From Roseomonas sp. HF4 (GTDB taxonomy: Bacteria > Pseudomonadota > Alphaproteobacteria > Acetobacterales > Acetobacteraceae), in assembly GCF_005222755.1 (NCBI RefSeq), contig NZ_STGD01000011.1:1-64000 (forward strand): a DNA stretch of 64,000 bases, written 5' to 3'. The translations under genes were made by a program, and so were the position numbers. Below the pieces are notes generated by a model that was not told the origin of the DNA, made no database searches, and worked only from the letters and a program-made list of their open reading frames with translations. Shown in pieces: positions 7,417 to 16,366 of the stretch (position 1 is its first letter; each line of letters starts with the position of its first letter).

Positions 7417-8031
7417 TCAGCCCTCCAGAACGCCCTTGGTCGAGGGGATGGCTCCGGCGGCCCGGGGGTCGGGCTCGACGGCCTCCCTGAGCGCCCGGGC
7501 GGCGGCCTTGAAGCATGCCTCGGAGACATGGTGCGCGTTGGTGCCGGCCTTCAAGGTCATGTGAAGCGTGATCCCCGCATTGAAGGCGAGCGCGCGGAAG
7601 AATTCCTCGAACAGTTCGGTGTCCATTTCGCCCACCTTGTCGCGCGCGAAGGCGACGGACCAGGCGAGGAAGGGGCGGCCCGAGATGTCGAGCGCGCATT
7701 CCGCCAGCGCCTCGTCCATCGGCAGCAGGGCGGCGCCGTAGCGGCGGATGCCGCGCTTGTCGCCGAGCGCCTGGCGCAGCGCCTGGCCGAGCACGATGCC
7801 GACATCCTCGGCCGTGTGGTGGAAGTCGATGTGCAGGTCGCCCTTCGCCGCGACCTCCAGGTCGATCATCGAATGCCGCGCCAGCGCGGTCAGCATGTGG
7901 TCGAGGAAGCCGATGCCGGTCGCGACCGTGGCGCGGCCGATGCCGTCCAGGTCGATCGCGACGCGGATGTCGGTCTCGGCGGTGCGGCGGGCGATCTCGG
8001 CGCGACGCGGCGCGGGGCGGGGGCCAGTCAT
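7417..8031 (-). CDS. hisB: Imidazoleglycerol-phosphate dehydratase HisB
   Basis: HisB dehydrates imidazoleglycerol phosphate to imidazoleacetol phosphate, the sixth step of histidine synthesis. The manganese-binding motifs are present: GFLDHML near residue 41, [11 protein letters not shown] near 69, and the later [14 protein letters not shown] near 165. It is the monofunctional type (204 aa) without the N-terminal phosphatase of the enterobacterial fusion. The ATG at 8031 is followed by the R-R-T-A-E-T-D-I family N-terminus. It is the first gene of a minus-strand unit and is divergent from the M23 peptidase gene. Confidence 0.96.
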   Translation of the reverse strand: MTGPRPAPRRAEIARRTAETDIRVAIDLDGIGRATVATGIGFLDHMLTALARHSMIDLEVAAKGDLHIDFHHTAEDVGIVLGQALRQALGDKRGIRRYGAALLPMDEALAECALDISGRPFLAWSVAFARDKVGEMDTELFEEFFRALAFNAGITLHMTLKAGTNAHHVSEACFKAAARALREAVEPDPRAAGAIPSTKGVLEG

Positions 8032-8295
8032 GGGCGCTACCTACGCCGTTGCGCGGGGGAATCGCAACGGTCGGCGGCGGCAGCGGGAAGCGGCCGGAGG
8101 TCGATCAGAATTCATGGGCCATGCATGCGGCCGCGTATGTCGGCGTCGAGACGAGACACCACGACCATGCGGCATAGCGACCACCAGCGGCAAGCATTGC
8201 CTGCCACACAAGGTTCCTGCAATCAACAGGTTGACCGAAGACGTTCATTCGGTTGATTGACAGTCGAGAAGCCGAGCCGGAGCGGGACCGATCCT
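8032..8295. other. Divergent intergenic region hisB / M23 peptidase with nested inverted repeats
   Basis: No gene is apparent in these 264 bases. The right half is less GC-rich than its surroundings. It holds an 8-bp inverted repeat (caatcaac at 8220-8227, gttgattg at 8252-8259) overlapping a second one (accgaa 8234-8239, ttcggt 8248-8253). A consensus TTGACA lies at 8257-8262 and a TTGACC at 8231-8236, but neither has a good -10 at the right distance. It presumably contains the promoters of both flanking genes. Confidence 0.5.
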
Positions 8296-9759
8296 ATGCC
8301 ACAGCGCGCCCTCATCGTGACTGTCCGTCATCTCGCCTGGATCCTCGGCGCCATGGTGGTGGCGGCGCCGCAGGCCGGAACGCCGGTGCTCCCGGACGCG
8401 GGGGCCGCCGCGCCGACGGTGCTGGCGATGGACGCCGCACCCGACGTGACGTTGCTCGCAGCCGAGGCCACGCCGCCTGTCGCCGCCGACAACGACCCGG
8501 CGGACGCCACGCCCGGTCCGGTGGCGGCGGAGGCACCGGACGCCGCGCCCGACGCGCCGGACGCCGAGGCGGGCCTCTCCGTCGCGACCGGGCCGGCCGC
8601 CGCCGACGCGCCGCCCCCGGCCGCGGCGGAGCATGAGCCCGAGGCCAGTACCGCCGCCGAGCGCATCCTGGTGGTCCGCCCGCGCGACACGCTGGTCGGC
8701 CTGCTGACCGGCGCGGGCATCGACGACGCCGAGGCCCACGCCGCCGCCGCCGCGATCACGGTCCTCTTTCCCGCCCGCGCGCTGCGCCCGGGGCAGGAGG
8801 TGGCGATCCACCTCGACCCGGGCGACGACAACACGCTGGTGGCGCTGGAGATTGAGCCCGCGCCGGGCCGCACGATCCGCGCCCGGCTGCGGGACGGCGC
8901 CTGGCAGGCGCAGGAGATCATCGCGCCGCGCCAGCGGCTGCTGGCGAAGGCGGAGGGCAGCATCGAGACCGGCCTCTACCCCTCGGCGACTGCTGCGGGG
9001 TTGCCGCCGGGGCTGACGCTCTCGCTGATCCGCGCGCTCGGCCACGAGATCGACTTCCAGCGCGACATCCAGCCCGGCGACCGCTTCAAGGTGCTGTTCG
9101 AGCGCTTCCGCGACGACGAGGGCGGGCTGCTCGGCCATGGCCGCGTGCTGCAGGTGGAGATGGTGCTGTCCGGCCGGCGCCTTGCCTACTGGCGGCACCA
9201 GGGGCGCGACGGCACGACCGAATGGTACGACCAGCGCGGCCAGAGCCTGCGCCGCGCCTTCCTGCGCACGCCGCTCGACGGTGCGCGGATCTCCTCGCAT
9301 TTCGGCAACCGGCGGCACCCCATCCTCGGCTACACGCGCATGCATGCCGGCATGGACTTCGCGGCACCGACCGGCACGCCGGTCTATGCGGCGGGGAACG
9401 GGGTCGTCGCCTCCATCCGGCACGAGCGCGGCTACGGCAAGATCGTGCGCATCCGTCACCCCGGCGGGATCGAGACCCGCTACGCACATCTCTCGCGCTT
9501 CGCGCGCGGCATCCGGGCCGGGCGGCCGGTACGGCAGGGGGACGTGATCGGCGCGGTCGGATCGACCGGCCTCTCGACCGGCCCGCACCTGCACTACGAG
9601 GTGGTCGTGGGCGGCCGGCCGGTGAACCCGGCCACGCGGACCACGCGCACCGTGCGGCTCGCGGGGCGGGACCTCACGGCCTTCAACGCCGCCCGGCGGG
9701 ACCTCGCGCGGCTGGCCGAGACCATCGGCACGCGCACGGAAGTCGCGATGGCCGACTGA
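8296..9759 (+). CDS. M23 family peptidoglycan endopeptidase (LytM/Csd3-like, 487 aa)
   Basis: A secreted zinc endopeptidase likely to cut peptidoglycan cross-links. An N-terminal hydrophobic export segment and a long Ala/Asp/Pro-rich linker (about residues 30-120) precede an OapA/LysM-like region ([19 protein letters not shown]). The C-terminal LytM domain has [26 protein letters not shown] (His and Asp zinc ligands, about 349-354) and HLHYEV near 430. The ATG at 8296 was preferred; an in-frame TTG at 8257 would add 13 polar residues before the export segment. It is divergent from hisB and convergent with the chemoreceptor gene. Confidence 0.88.
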   Translation: MPQRALIVTVRHLAWILGAMVVAAPQAGTPVLPDAGAAAPTVLAMDAAPDVTLLAAEATPPVAADNDPADATPGPVAAEAPDAAPDAPDAEAGLSVATGPAAADAPPPAAAEHEPEASTAAERILVVRPRDTLVGLLTGAGIDDAEAHAAAAAITVLFPARALRPGQEVAIHLDPGDDNTLVALEIEPAPGRTIRARLRDGAWQAQEIIAPRQRLLAKAEGSIETGLYPSATAAGLPPGLTLSLIRALGHEIDFQRDIQPGDRFKVLFERFRDDEGGLLGHGRVLQVEMVLSGRRLAYWRHQGRDGTTEWYDQRGQSLRRAFLRTPLDGARISSHFGNRRHPILGYTRMHAGMDFAAPTGTPVYAAGNGVVASIRHERGYGKIVRIRHPGGIETRYAHLSRFARGIRAGRPVRQGDVIGAVGSTGLSTGPHLHYEVVVGGRPVNPATRTTRTVRLAGRDLTAFNAARRDLARLAETIGTRTEVAMAD

Positions 9760-9778
9760 GCCCGGGCCGCCGGCCGCG

Positions 9779-11740
9779 TCAGGCGGCCGCGCCCTCGGAC
9801 AGCAGGCGCCGGATCGCGGCTACGTCGGGGGCGAGGAAGGACAAGCCCAGCCGATCCCCTTCCACCGCGACGACACGGATGGCGAGAAGGGCATCGCCGA
9901 TCCGGAGTCGGCCCTCGTCGTCCGGAGCGACGCCTTGCGGCGCAGGTTCGATCGCCGCACCGCCCTCCGACAGGTCGGCCACCGTCGCCGGCAGGGCGGC
10001 CCGGCCGGCGAGTTCCAGGAGCGCGGCCAGCCGCAGCGGGCGGCGCGGGTGCGCGCGGCGGTCCACGTCCTCGGTCGAGGTGCGCACGATACGCACCAGC
10101 GCCCCGCGCAGCTCCGCCACCGCGCCCTCGGCGTCCCCGGCCGCTGAGGCCATCTGCCCGGCGGCGCGGGCGCTGCCCTCGCTCTCGGTCGCGACGGCCG
10201 CCATGCGGTCCTCGACGTCGCGGACCGCGGCGGCGGCGCCCGAGACGGCGCGCGCGATCTCGGTGGTGGCGAGGGTCTGCTGCTCCATGGCCGCGGCGAT
10301 GCCGGCGGCGATGGAATCGAGCGCGCCGACCGATTGCGCGATGCCCTGCACCGCCTGCACCGCATCCGCCGTGGCGGCGGTGATGAGCGCGATCTGGCGG
10401 GAGATGTCCTCGGTCCGCCGGGCCGTCTGGGTGGCCAGCGACTTCACCTCCCCGGCCACGACGGCGAAGCCCTTGCCGGCTTCCCCTGCCCGCGCGGCCT
10501 CGATGGTCGCGTTCAACGCCAGCAGGTTGGTCTGCCCGGCGATGTCGGCGATCAGCCCCGCGACCTCGCCGATCCGGGCCACGGCCTCATGCAGGCTCGC
10601 GATGGTGCGGGTGCCGTGCTCGACGCCGCCGACCGCGGTGCGTGCCACGCCGGCCGCCTCGCCGAGGCGGCCGGCGATCTCGTGGATCGAGGCGGACAGC
10701 TGGTCGGTCGCGACCGCGACGGTCTGGGTGGCGCCGAGCGCCTCGCGCGCCGCCTCGGCGACCGAGAGGCTGTCGGCGCGGATGCGCCCCGTCGCCGCGC
10801 CGACCAGGCCAGCGCTTTCATTGACGGCGACCATGCGGGCCGAGACGGCATCCACCGCGCCGCGGGTTGCCGCCTCGACCCGGAGCGCCATGCCTTCGAG
10901 GGCGGCGCGGCGGGCGCGGTCGGCCTCCTCGTTCGCGACCTGCTGCGAGACGCGCAGGCGGCCGTTCTCCGCCGCCGCGTCGCGGAACACGGCGACCGCG
11001 GCGGCCATGTCGCCGACCTCGTCGCGGCGGCCAGCGCCGGGGATGGCGACGGCGAGGTCACCCCTGGCCAGCGCGCCCATGCAGCCCGTCAGCCGCACGA
11101 CCGGGCGCGTGACGCGCGCGACCACAACCCAGGCGGCGGCAAGCGCGGTCGCGAGCGCCAGCGCGGCGAGCAGGGCCAGCCAGGCGATGGTCGTGTTCGC
11201 TTCCGCCACACCGTCCGCGACATGGAGGTCGGCGGCGGCGATCAGCGCATCGGCGGTCGCGCCGATCGATTCCGTGAAGGAGTCCATTTCCTGGTAGAGG
11301 CGCTCGCGCACCAGGCGGTCGAGCGCGGACGCGTCGCGCGCGGCTACGATCCGCCGCAGGTCAGCGAAGACGGCGTCCACCGCGACGCGGCGGCGCAGCG
11401 CCTCGGCCAGTGCAGCGCGCGCGGCCTCGGCGAAGGCGACGCGGCCGACGGCCTTCCAGTGCCGTTGCAGGATGCCGGCCGCCTCGTCCAGCGCGGCAGC
11501 GCCGCCCGGCCAGTCGAGGTTGCCGTTCCGCACCTTGTGCGCGGCGTCCACGATCAGCACGGCATAAGCGTCCGACAGCGCCTTCAGCGACTGCACGGGG
11601 CGGATGGTGTCGTCGCGCAGCGCCTGCATCGTCGCGGCATCCTGGCGCAAGGCGAGCCAGGCGTAGCCGGTGGCGACCGCGTTGACGGCGGAGATGGCGG
11701 CCAGAAGGCCAAGCAGAAGGGGCGTGACCCTGGCGCGCAT
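9779..11740 (-). CDS. Methyl-accepting chemotaxis protein with C-terminal PilZ domain (653 aa)
   Basis: A membrane chemoreceptor that would signal to CheA/CheW. A first transmembrane helix (about residues 8-30) precedes a periplasmic helical sensor of about 150 residues, a second helix ([20 protein letters not shown]) and a HAMP domain. The signalling hairpin has the hallmark tip [20 protein letters not shown] with [19 protein letters not shown]. After the signalling domain comes a PilZ module: RRAHPRR plus DLSEGGAAI, the c-di-GMP-binding signature. Start at the ATG 11740, immediately before the first helix. No other chemotaxis genes lie nearby, so this is an orphan receptor. Confidence 0.9.
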   Translation of the reverse strand: MRARVTPLLLGLLAAISAVNAVATGYAWLALRQDAATMQALRDDTIRPVQSLKALSDAYAVLIVDAAHKVRNGNLDWPGGAAALDEAAGILQRHWKAVGRVAFAEAARAALAEALRRRVAVDAVFADLRRIVAARDASALDRLVRERLYQEMDSFTESIGATADALIAAADLHVADGVAEANTTIAWLALLAALALATALAAAWVVVARVTRPVVRLTGCMGALARGDLAVAIPGAGRRDEVGDMAAAVAVFRDAAAENGRLRVSQQVANEEADRARRAALEGMALRVEAATRGAVDAVSARMVAVNESAGLVGAATGRIRADSLSVAEAAREALGATQTVAVATDQLSASIHEIAGRLGEAAGVARTAVGGVEHGTRTIASLHEAVARIGEVAGLIADIAGQTNLLALNATIEAARAGEAGKGFAVVAGEVKSLATQTARRTEDISRQIALITAATADAVQAVQGIAQSVGALDSIAAGIAAAMEQQTLATTEIARAVSGAAAAVRDVEDRMAAVATESEGSARAAGQMASAAGDAEGAVAELRGALVRIVRTSTEDVDRRAHPRRPLRLAALLELAGRAALPATVADLSEGGAAIEPAPQGVAPDDEGRLRIGDALLAIRVVAVEGDRLGLSFLAPDVAAIRRLLSEGAAA

Positions 11741-11877
11741 ACCTGTCCGTTTCCATGGGGCCGGCGGCCCCGTCAGCCGGCAGCGAACCACGACGTCCCT
11801 TACAAAGCGTAAGCGTTGCGCCGCCTTCCGCCGCCCCCGTTGAGTCCGGCGCCGATGCCGCCCACATTCCGGGCATC

Positions 11878-12438
11878 ATGACCTCTCCACAACACGATCC
11901 CCTCGGGTGGCACGGCACCACCATCCTCTGCGTGCGCAAGGGCGGGCGCGTCGCCATGGCCGGCGACGGCCAGGTCTCGATCGGCCAGACGGTGGTGAAG
12001 GGCAATGCCCGCAAGGTGCGCCGCATCGCCCAGGGCCGCGTGCTCGCGGGCTTCGCGGGCGCCACCGCCGATGCCTTCACCCTGCTCGAGCGGCTGGAAG
12101 CGAAGCTCGAGCGCTTTCCCGACCAGCTGGAACGCGCCTGCGTGGACCTGGCGAAGGACTGGCGCACCGACCGCTACCTGCGGCGCCTGGAAGCCCTGCT
12201 GGCCGTGGCCGACGCGAAGCGCAGCCTGCTCGTGACCGGCCAGGGCGACGTGCTGGAGCCCGAGGACGCGATCATCGGCATCGGGTCCGGCGGCAACTAC
12301 GCGCTGGCCGCGGCGCGCGCGCTGCTGCCCGTGGACGGCGTGGACGCCGAGGAGATCTGCCGGCGGTCCATGAAGATCGCCGCCGACATCTGCGTCTACA
12401 CCAACGGCAACATCGTGCTGGAAAGCCTGGACGCGTGA
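11878..12438 (+). CDS. hslV: ATP-dependent protease peptidase subunit HslV
   Basis: The peptidase of the HslUV (ClpYQ) protease. The catalytic threonine is exposed after propeptide removal at the TT of [14 protein letters not shown] (residue 14). [21 protein letters not shown] follows as in all HslV proteins, and [15 protein letters not shown] near residue 135 is the second conserved block. The length (186 aa) matches alphaproteobacterial orthologues. The ATG at 11878 gives the expected short propeptide; earlier in-frame codons do not resemble HslV. hslU follows 156 bases downstream. I did not find a convincing heat-shock sigma promoter; a small inverted repeat (cttac/gtaag, 11799-11813) lies upstream. 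Confidence 0.96.
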   Translation: MTSPQHDPLGWHGTTILCVRKGGRVAMAGDGQVSIGQTVVKGNARKVRRIAQGRVLAGFAGATADAFTLLERLEAKLERFPDQLERACVDLAKDWRTDRYLRRLEALLAVADAKRSLLVTGQGDVLEPEDAIIGIGSGGNYALAAARALLPVDGVDAEEICRRSMKIAADICVYTNGNIVLESLDA

Positions 12439-12594
12439 CCCCGCCCGCATCGCCATCCGCACCCGCGGATCGCGCCCCGCCGCGAGCGCAAAGCGCGACC
12501 GCGCCCAACCCGACACCCGTCGCTGGCGCGCCAGCGCGCGGCGCGAAGGCAAGGCGGCCGGATGGCCGCCGCCCGCCGTTTGAGGGCAGGAAAA

Positions 12595-13920
12595 ATGTCT
12601 GAATCGATCAACCTCTCCCCGCGCGAGATCGTCAGCGAGCTCGACCGCCACATCGTCGGCCAGCAGGACGCCAAGCGCGCCGTTGCGATTGCCTTGCGCA
12701 ATCGCTGGCGCCGCCAGCAACTGCCGGAGGGCCTGCGCGAGGAAGTGGTGCCCAAGAACATCCTGATGATCGGCCCGACCGGCTGCGGGAAGACCGAGAT
12801 CGCGCGCCGCCTCGCGAAGCTGGCGAACGCGCCCTTCCTGAAGGTCGAGGCGACCAAGTTCACCGAGGTCGGCTATGTCGGCCGCGACGTGGAGAGCATC
12901 GTGCGCGACCTGGTCGAGGCCGCGATCACGATGGCGCGGGAGCAGGCGCGCCGGGGCGTCCAGGCCAAGGCGGAGCTGGCGGCGGAAGAACGCCTGCTGA
13001 CCGCGCTGGTCGGCGAGGGTGCCTCCGGCGAGACCCGCATGAAGTTCCGCCGGATGCTGCGCGAAGGCACGCTCGAATCCCGCGAGGTCGAGGTGCAGGT
13101 GGCCGATGCCGCGCCCGGCCTGCCGATCGGCATGATCGACCTGCCCGGCGCGCAGGGCGCGCAGATGCAGAACATGCAGGACATGCTGGGCAAGATGTTC
13201 GGCGGCCGCCAGAAGCCGCGCCGGATGACGGTGGCCGAGGCGCGCATCGCCCTGGCGAAGGAGGAGGCGGACAAGCTGCTGGACCAGGATGCCCTGGTGC
13301 GCGACGCCGTCGCGAATGCCGAGAACAACGGCATCGTCTTCCTGGACGAGATCGACAAGGTCTGCGCCCGCACCGGGGAGGGCGGCGTGCGCGGCGGCGA
13401 CGTCTCCCGCGAAGGGGTCCAGCGCGACCTGCTGCCGCTGATCGAGGGCACCACGGTCACGACCAAGCACGGGCCGGTGAAGACCGACCATGTCCTGTTC
13501 ATCGCGTCCGGCGCCTTCCACCTGGCGAAGCCGTCCGACCTGCTGCCGGAACTGCAGGGCCGGCTGCCGATCCGCGTCGAGCTCTCGGCGCTGACGCGGG
13601 AGGATTTCCGCCGCATCCTGACCGAGCCGGAGCATTCGCTGCTCAAGCAGTACACGGCGCTGCTCGGGACCGAGGGCGTCACGCTCGACTTCGCGCCCGA
13701 TGCGGTGGAGGCGCTGGCCGACCTCGCGGCCGAGATCAACGCGAGCGTCGAGAATATCGGCGCGAGGCGCCTCGCCACCGTGCTCGAGCGGCTGCTCGAG
13801 GAGGTGTCCTTCACCGCCTCCGACCGCGGGGGGGAGACGGTCCGGGTGGATGGCGCGCTGGTGCAGCAGCGGGTGGCGCCGCTGGCGGGCAGCGCAGACC
13901 TGTCGCGCTTCATTCTCTGA
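12595..13920 (+). CDS. hslU: ATP-dependent protease ATPase subunit HslU
   Basis: The AAA+ unfoldase that feeds HslV. Seen in order: the N-terminal [23 protein letters not shown] block, Walker A GPTGCGKT at residues 60-67, the GYVGRDVE pore-loop motif near 90, an intermediate (I) domain, Walker [11 protein letters not shown] near 246-255, and sensor-2 region NIGARRL near 387. The length (441 aa) is normal. The ATG at 12595 follows gagggcagg. An in-frame upstream ATG (12562) would add residues unlike the family. The gene is followed by a copy of repeat family 1 separating it from a convergent gene. Confidence 0.97.
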   Translation: MSESINLSPREIVSELDRHIVGQQDAKRAVAIALRNRWRRQQLPEGLREEVVPKNILMIGPTGCGKTEIARRLAKLANAPFLKVEATKFTEVGYVGRDVESIVRDLVEAAITMAREQARRGVQAKAELAAEERLLTALVGEGASGETRMKFRRMLREGTLESREVEVQVADAAPGLPIGMIDLPGAQGAQMQNMQDMLGKMFGGRQKPRRMTVAEARIALAKEEADKLLDQDALVRDAVANAENNGIVFLDEIDKVCARTGEGGVRGGDVSREGVQRDLLPLIEGTTVTTKHGPVKTDHVLFIASGAFHLAKPSDLLPELQGRLPIRVELSALTREDFRRILTEPEHSLLKQYTALLGTEGVTLDFAPDAVEALADLAAEINASVENIGARRLATVLERLLEEVSFTASDRGGETVRVDGALVQQRVAPLAGSADLSRFIL

Positions 13921-13960
13921 CGCGGCGCCCGTGCTGTCGGTGACGTAGGGGGCGCGGCCT

Positions 13961-14098
13961 GAAGGTCAGGGGAGGAGAACCTCGCCCGATCCCCCTCCCT
14001 TTTTTAAGGCTTGGCACCGACCCCGGGGAGGTCGGGCGCCAAATGATAAAGAAGGTTGTGGGGGGTCCGGGGGGAGAAGTTCCCTTCTCCCCCCCCCT
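13961..14098. repeat. Palindromic intergenic repeat, family 1 (convergent hslU / DUF4087 gap)
   Basis: A diverged copy of the element at 5627-5759. It starts gaaggtcaggggaggagaac, has the right inner arm ggcgccaaatgataaagaag, and ends ggagaagttcccttctcccc. The left inner arm has decayed, so the inner palindrome is imperfect. It fills most of the gap between two convergent genes and could terminate both. Confidence 0.78.
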
Positions 14099-14113
14099 TC
14101 CTGTCAGCCGTCC

Positions 14114-14476
14114 TCAATCGATCCGCGGCAGCGCGCGGTCGGCCCGGCACCGCGCCAGCGGCAGTTGCTGCACCGCCACGATGCGGCGGATGCGCCGCGC
14201 GGCGGGGTCGGTCTCGACCGTCATGCAGGCGCAGCCGTAGCCGTACCAGCCGTTGGTGCGTTCCCATTCGCGGGTCGTGAGGTCGGGGATCTCGTCCATG
14301 CCGGGCGGCCGGCGCTCGCCCTGGAAGGCGATGTCCCAGCGCCCGTCGCGATCGACCAGCCACCAGTTGGCCGGCGTCGGGTTGTGGATCCAGCCGCAGC
14401 GGCGCTCCGCCGCCCCGGCGGGCAGAGCGGCCAGGAGCGGCAGCAGCAGCGCGAGCAGGCCAAGGCGTCGTTTCAT
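14114..14476 (-). CDS. DUF4087 family secreted protein (120 aa)
   Basis: A signal peptide (MKRRLGLLALLLPLLAALPA, cleavage near AGA-AE) precedes a compact Cys-containing domain matching the DUF4087 pattern: RCGWIHNPTPANWWLVDRDG, then TNGWYGYGCACMTV and a terminal PLARCRADRALP. The four cysteines probably form disulphides in the periplasm. Function unknown. The gene stands 66 bases downstream of the cytochrome b561 gene on the same strand and may be co-transcribed with it. Confidence 0.82.
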   Translation of the reverse strand: MKRRLGLLALLLPLLAALPAGAAERRCGWIHNPTPANWWLVDRDGRWDIAFQGERRPPGMDEIPDLTTREWERTNGWYGYGCACMTVETDPAARRIRRIVAVQQLPLARCRADRALPRID

Positions 14477-14542
14477 GCGCGGCAGGCTGGCACGGCCGCC
14501 CGCCGCGCCGGAAGGGGGGCGGGGTGCGCCGCGTGCGGCGCG

Positions 14543-15103
14543 TCACACGCCGGCGCCGCGCCCCAGCATCGCGCGCAGCACGCCATGGCCGCGCCGGTGG
14601 TGCAGGACGGCCATGGCGGCATGGCCGGCGGCCAGCAACACCAGGGCCCAGGCGCCGGCCTCGTGGACCGGGCGGATCGCCTCGTAGAGCGCCTCGTTCG
14701 CCTCGAGCAGGTGCGGCACGGGCACCAGCAGGAACCACACGGTCTCGATCTGCCCCGGTGCCGTGCTGGCGCTGAGGTAGCCGAGCACCGGCACGACCAG
14801 CAGCAGTGCATAGAGCGCGGCATGACCGGCCGCCGCCGCGCGGTGCTGCCATCGGGGAATGCCCGGCTCCGACGCCGGCCGCCCGCGCCGCCGCCGCAGC
14901 CAGAGCCGCCACAGCACCAGCGGAGGCACCAGCAGGCCGAGCGACTTGTGGAGCTGGTAGGCGATGATCTTCTCGAGCAGCCGCGTCAGCGGCAGCGCCA
15001 CCATGACCAGCCCGATCCCGAAGGCGAGCAGCACGAGCGCCGCCACGAGCCAGTGCAGCCGGCGCTGCGCCGCGCTCCAGCCGTCAGACGAGGAGGCGGA
15101 CAC
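14543..15103 (-). CDS. Cytochrome b561 family diheme membrane protein (186 aa)
   Basis: A four-helix cytochrome b561/CybB-like protein that probably moves electrons from quinol. Candidate heme-ligand histidines lie in helices 1 to 4: RLHWLVAAL, YQLHKSLGLL, GHAALYALLL and IRPVHEAGAW. The length and helix spacing fit the bacterial family. The start is a GTG at 15103 inside the end of the YceI gene (20-base overlap), and no better internal start exists. CybB and YceI proteins often occur together and are sometimes fused; both bind hydrophobic or redox-active ligands. Confidence 0.88.
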   Translation of the reverse strand: MSASSSDGWSAAQRRLHWLVAALVLLAFGIGLVMVALPLTRLLEKIIAYQLHKSLGLLVPPLVLWRLWLRRRRGRPASEPGIPRWQHRAAAAGHAALYALLLVVPVLGYLSASTAPGQIETVWFLLVPVPHLLEANEALYEAIRPVHEAGAWALVLLAAGHAAMAVLHHRRGHGVLRAMLGRGAGV

Positions 15104-15677
15104 GGACCACCAGCCGGATCGTGTCGGAAATCGCGGCGGGTTCCGCCGTCATGCCGAATTCCGATCGCTTCATCTCCCCTGCCGCCGTGAATTCCGCGAC
15201 CTCGCGCCCGCCCTCGGCGGGGTCGGGGCGGCGCCCGACCAGGCGCGCCTCCATCCGGTGCGGGCGGGTGATGCCGCGGATCGTGAGTTCGCCCGCCAGG
15301 GCAAAGCGCGCGAGCGAGCCCTCCCCCGTCGCGGCGCCGGAGAAGACCGCCTCCGGGTGCCGCTCGACGTCGAAGAAGGCGGGGGAGCGCAGCAGGTCCA
15401 CGGCGCCCGGATAGGCGAGCGCGACCGCCGCCGTCCGCACCGTGACCGTCACGTGGGTGGTCAGCGGCCGGTCGGGGTCGATCAGCAGCTCGGCCTCGAA
15501 ATCCTCGAAGCGGCCGGTAGAGCTGAGCACGCCGAGGTGGCGCGCGACGAATTCGAGCCGCCCGGCGGCCTCGTCGAAGACGTAGCGGCTGCGGGCGGCC
15601 GCGGCCGGACGGGCCAACGCCAGCCCGCCGAACCCGGCGGCGACGGTCCGGCGGCCGAGGGGGGTCCCTGTGGTCAT
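15084..15677 (-). CDS. YceI-like lipocalin-fold protein with Tat-type signal (197 aa)
   Basis: A periplasmic YceI-family beta-barrel expected to bind a polyisoprenoid or other lipid. The N-terminus [21 protein letters not shown] carries twin arginines followed by a hydrophobic stretch, consistent with Tat export. The barrel shows [31 protein letters not shown] and [17 protein letters not shown]. The ATG at 15677 follows a strong aaggagg. The 3' end overlaps the cytochrome b561 gene by 20 bases, suggesting coupling. It is divergent from the rimP operon. Confidence 0.9.
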   Translation of the reverse strand: MTTGTPLGRRTVAAGFGGLALARPAAAARSRYVFDEAAGRLEFVARHLGVLSSTGRFEDFEAELLIDPDRPLTTHVTVTVRTAAVALAYPGAVDLLRSPAFFDVERHPEAVFSGAATGEGSLARFALAGELTIRGITRPHRMEARLVGRRPDPAEGGREVAEFTAAGEMKRSEFGMTAEPAAISDTIRLVVRVRLLV

Positions 15678-15732
15678 GCGGTGCCTCCTTGGATCGGAAG
15701 TCGGCCCATGGGCGGCGTGGCGCAAGGGCCGC

Positions 15733-15761
15733 TTGCATCCGGGTCGCCGCGGGATCATAAG
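15733..15761 (+). promoter_or_regulatory. Candidate promoter of the rimP–nusA–infB operon
   Basis: A -35-like TTGCAT (15733-15738) and a -10-like CATAAG (15756-15761) are separated by 17 bases. A transcript would start near 15768 and contain the terminator-like hairpin at 15793-15820 before the rimP start. Each hexamer is an imperfect match, so this is a prediction. Confidence 0.4.
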
Positions 15762-15792
15762 GAGCGCCGACATCTCATCCGCTCGAACGGGG

Positions 15793-15820
15793 GGTGGCCT
15801 TGAAAAGGGCCGCCTTTTTT
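15793..15820 (+). terminator. Terminator-like hairpin in the rimP–nusA operon leader (candidate attenuator)
   Basis: The arms ggtggcc (15793-15799) and ggccgcc (15808-15814) pair with one G-U, closing an 8-nt loop, and are followed directly by six T residues (15815-15820). That is the form of an intrinsic terminator. No plus-strand gene ends upstream, since the neighbour YceI is divergent, so the hairpin can only act on the rimP operon transcript, 5 bases before the proposed TTG start. Attenuator leaders upstream of rimP have been predicted in other proteobacteria. Confidence 0.7.
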
Positions 15821-15825
15821 GTTGC

Positions 15826-16353
15826 TTGAACGATACCGCCGACCTGCCGCGCCATGAAGGCCTAGAGGCCCGCATCGCCGACGCCATCCTGCCGACGCTC
15901 GGGCACCTGGGCTATGAGCTCGTGCGCGTGCAGGTCTCGGGCAAGGAACGGCCGGTCGTGCAGATCATGGCCGACCGCGCCGACGGCGCCCCCTTCCTGG
16001 TCGAGGATTGCGAGGCCATCAGCCACGCGGTCGGCGCCGTGCTGGACGTGGCGGACCCGATCAAGGGCGAATGGATGCTGGAGGTGTCCTCGGCCGGGAT
16101 CGACCGGCCGCTGACCCGCGCCCGCGACTGGAACCGCTTCGCCGGGCACGAGGCGACGCTCGAGCTCGCCATCCCGCAGGACGGGCGCAAGCGCTTCAAG
16201 GGCATCGCGCTGGGCGCGGATGCCGAGACGGCGCGGCTTCGACTTGAGGACGGGACGGAGCTCGCCTTCCCGCGGAGCAACATCCGCAAGGCAAAGCTCG
16301 TGCTGACCGACGAACTCATCGCCGCCACCGCGGCGCCACCGACGACGAACTAG
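15826..16353 (+). CDS. rimP: Ribosome maturation factor RimP
   Basis: RimP is needed for 30S subunit maturation. The sequence shows the family core: [41 protein letters not shown], then [14 protein letters not shown] and [15 protein letters not shown], and an SH3-like C-terminal domain. No ATG fits the family N-terminus. A TTG at 15826 gives a 175-residue protein beginning about ten residues before the conserved helix and is the best start. The terminator-like hairpin ends 5 bases earlier, leaving no canonical ribosome-binding site. It is the first gene of the nusA/infB operon. Confidence 0.9.
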   Translation: MNDTADLPRHEGLEARIADAILPTLGHLGYELVRVQVSGKERPVVQIMADRADGAPFLVEDCEAISHAVGAVLDVADPIKGEWMLEVSSAGIDRPLTRARDWNRFAGHEATLELAIPQDGRKRFKGIALGADAETARLRLEDGTELAFPRSNIRKAKLVLTDELIAATAAPPTTN

Positions 16354-16366
16354 GAGAGAGGCTTCC

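Noticed and set aside
8257-8295. TTG start extending the M23 peptidase by 13 residues
   Set aside because: The added residues are polar and would precede the export segment; the ATG at 8296 places the hydrophobic segment at the N-terminus.
11741-11877. Heat-shock sigma32-type promoter for hslV
   Set aside because: No convincing CTTGAA with a CCCAT-like -10 at the correct spacing was found; only a 5-bp inverted repeat at 11799-11813.
15760-15775. AAGGAG followed by ATC as a non-canonical rimP start
   Set aside because: It would place the terminator-like hairpin inside the coding region and add residues unlike RimP. The AAGGAG also overlaps the proposed -10 region. The TTG at 15826 is simpler.
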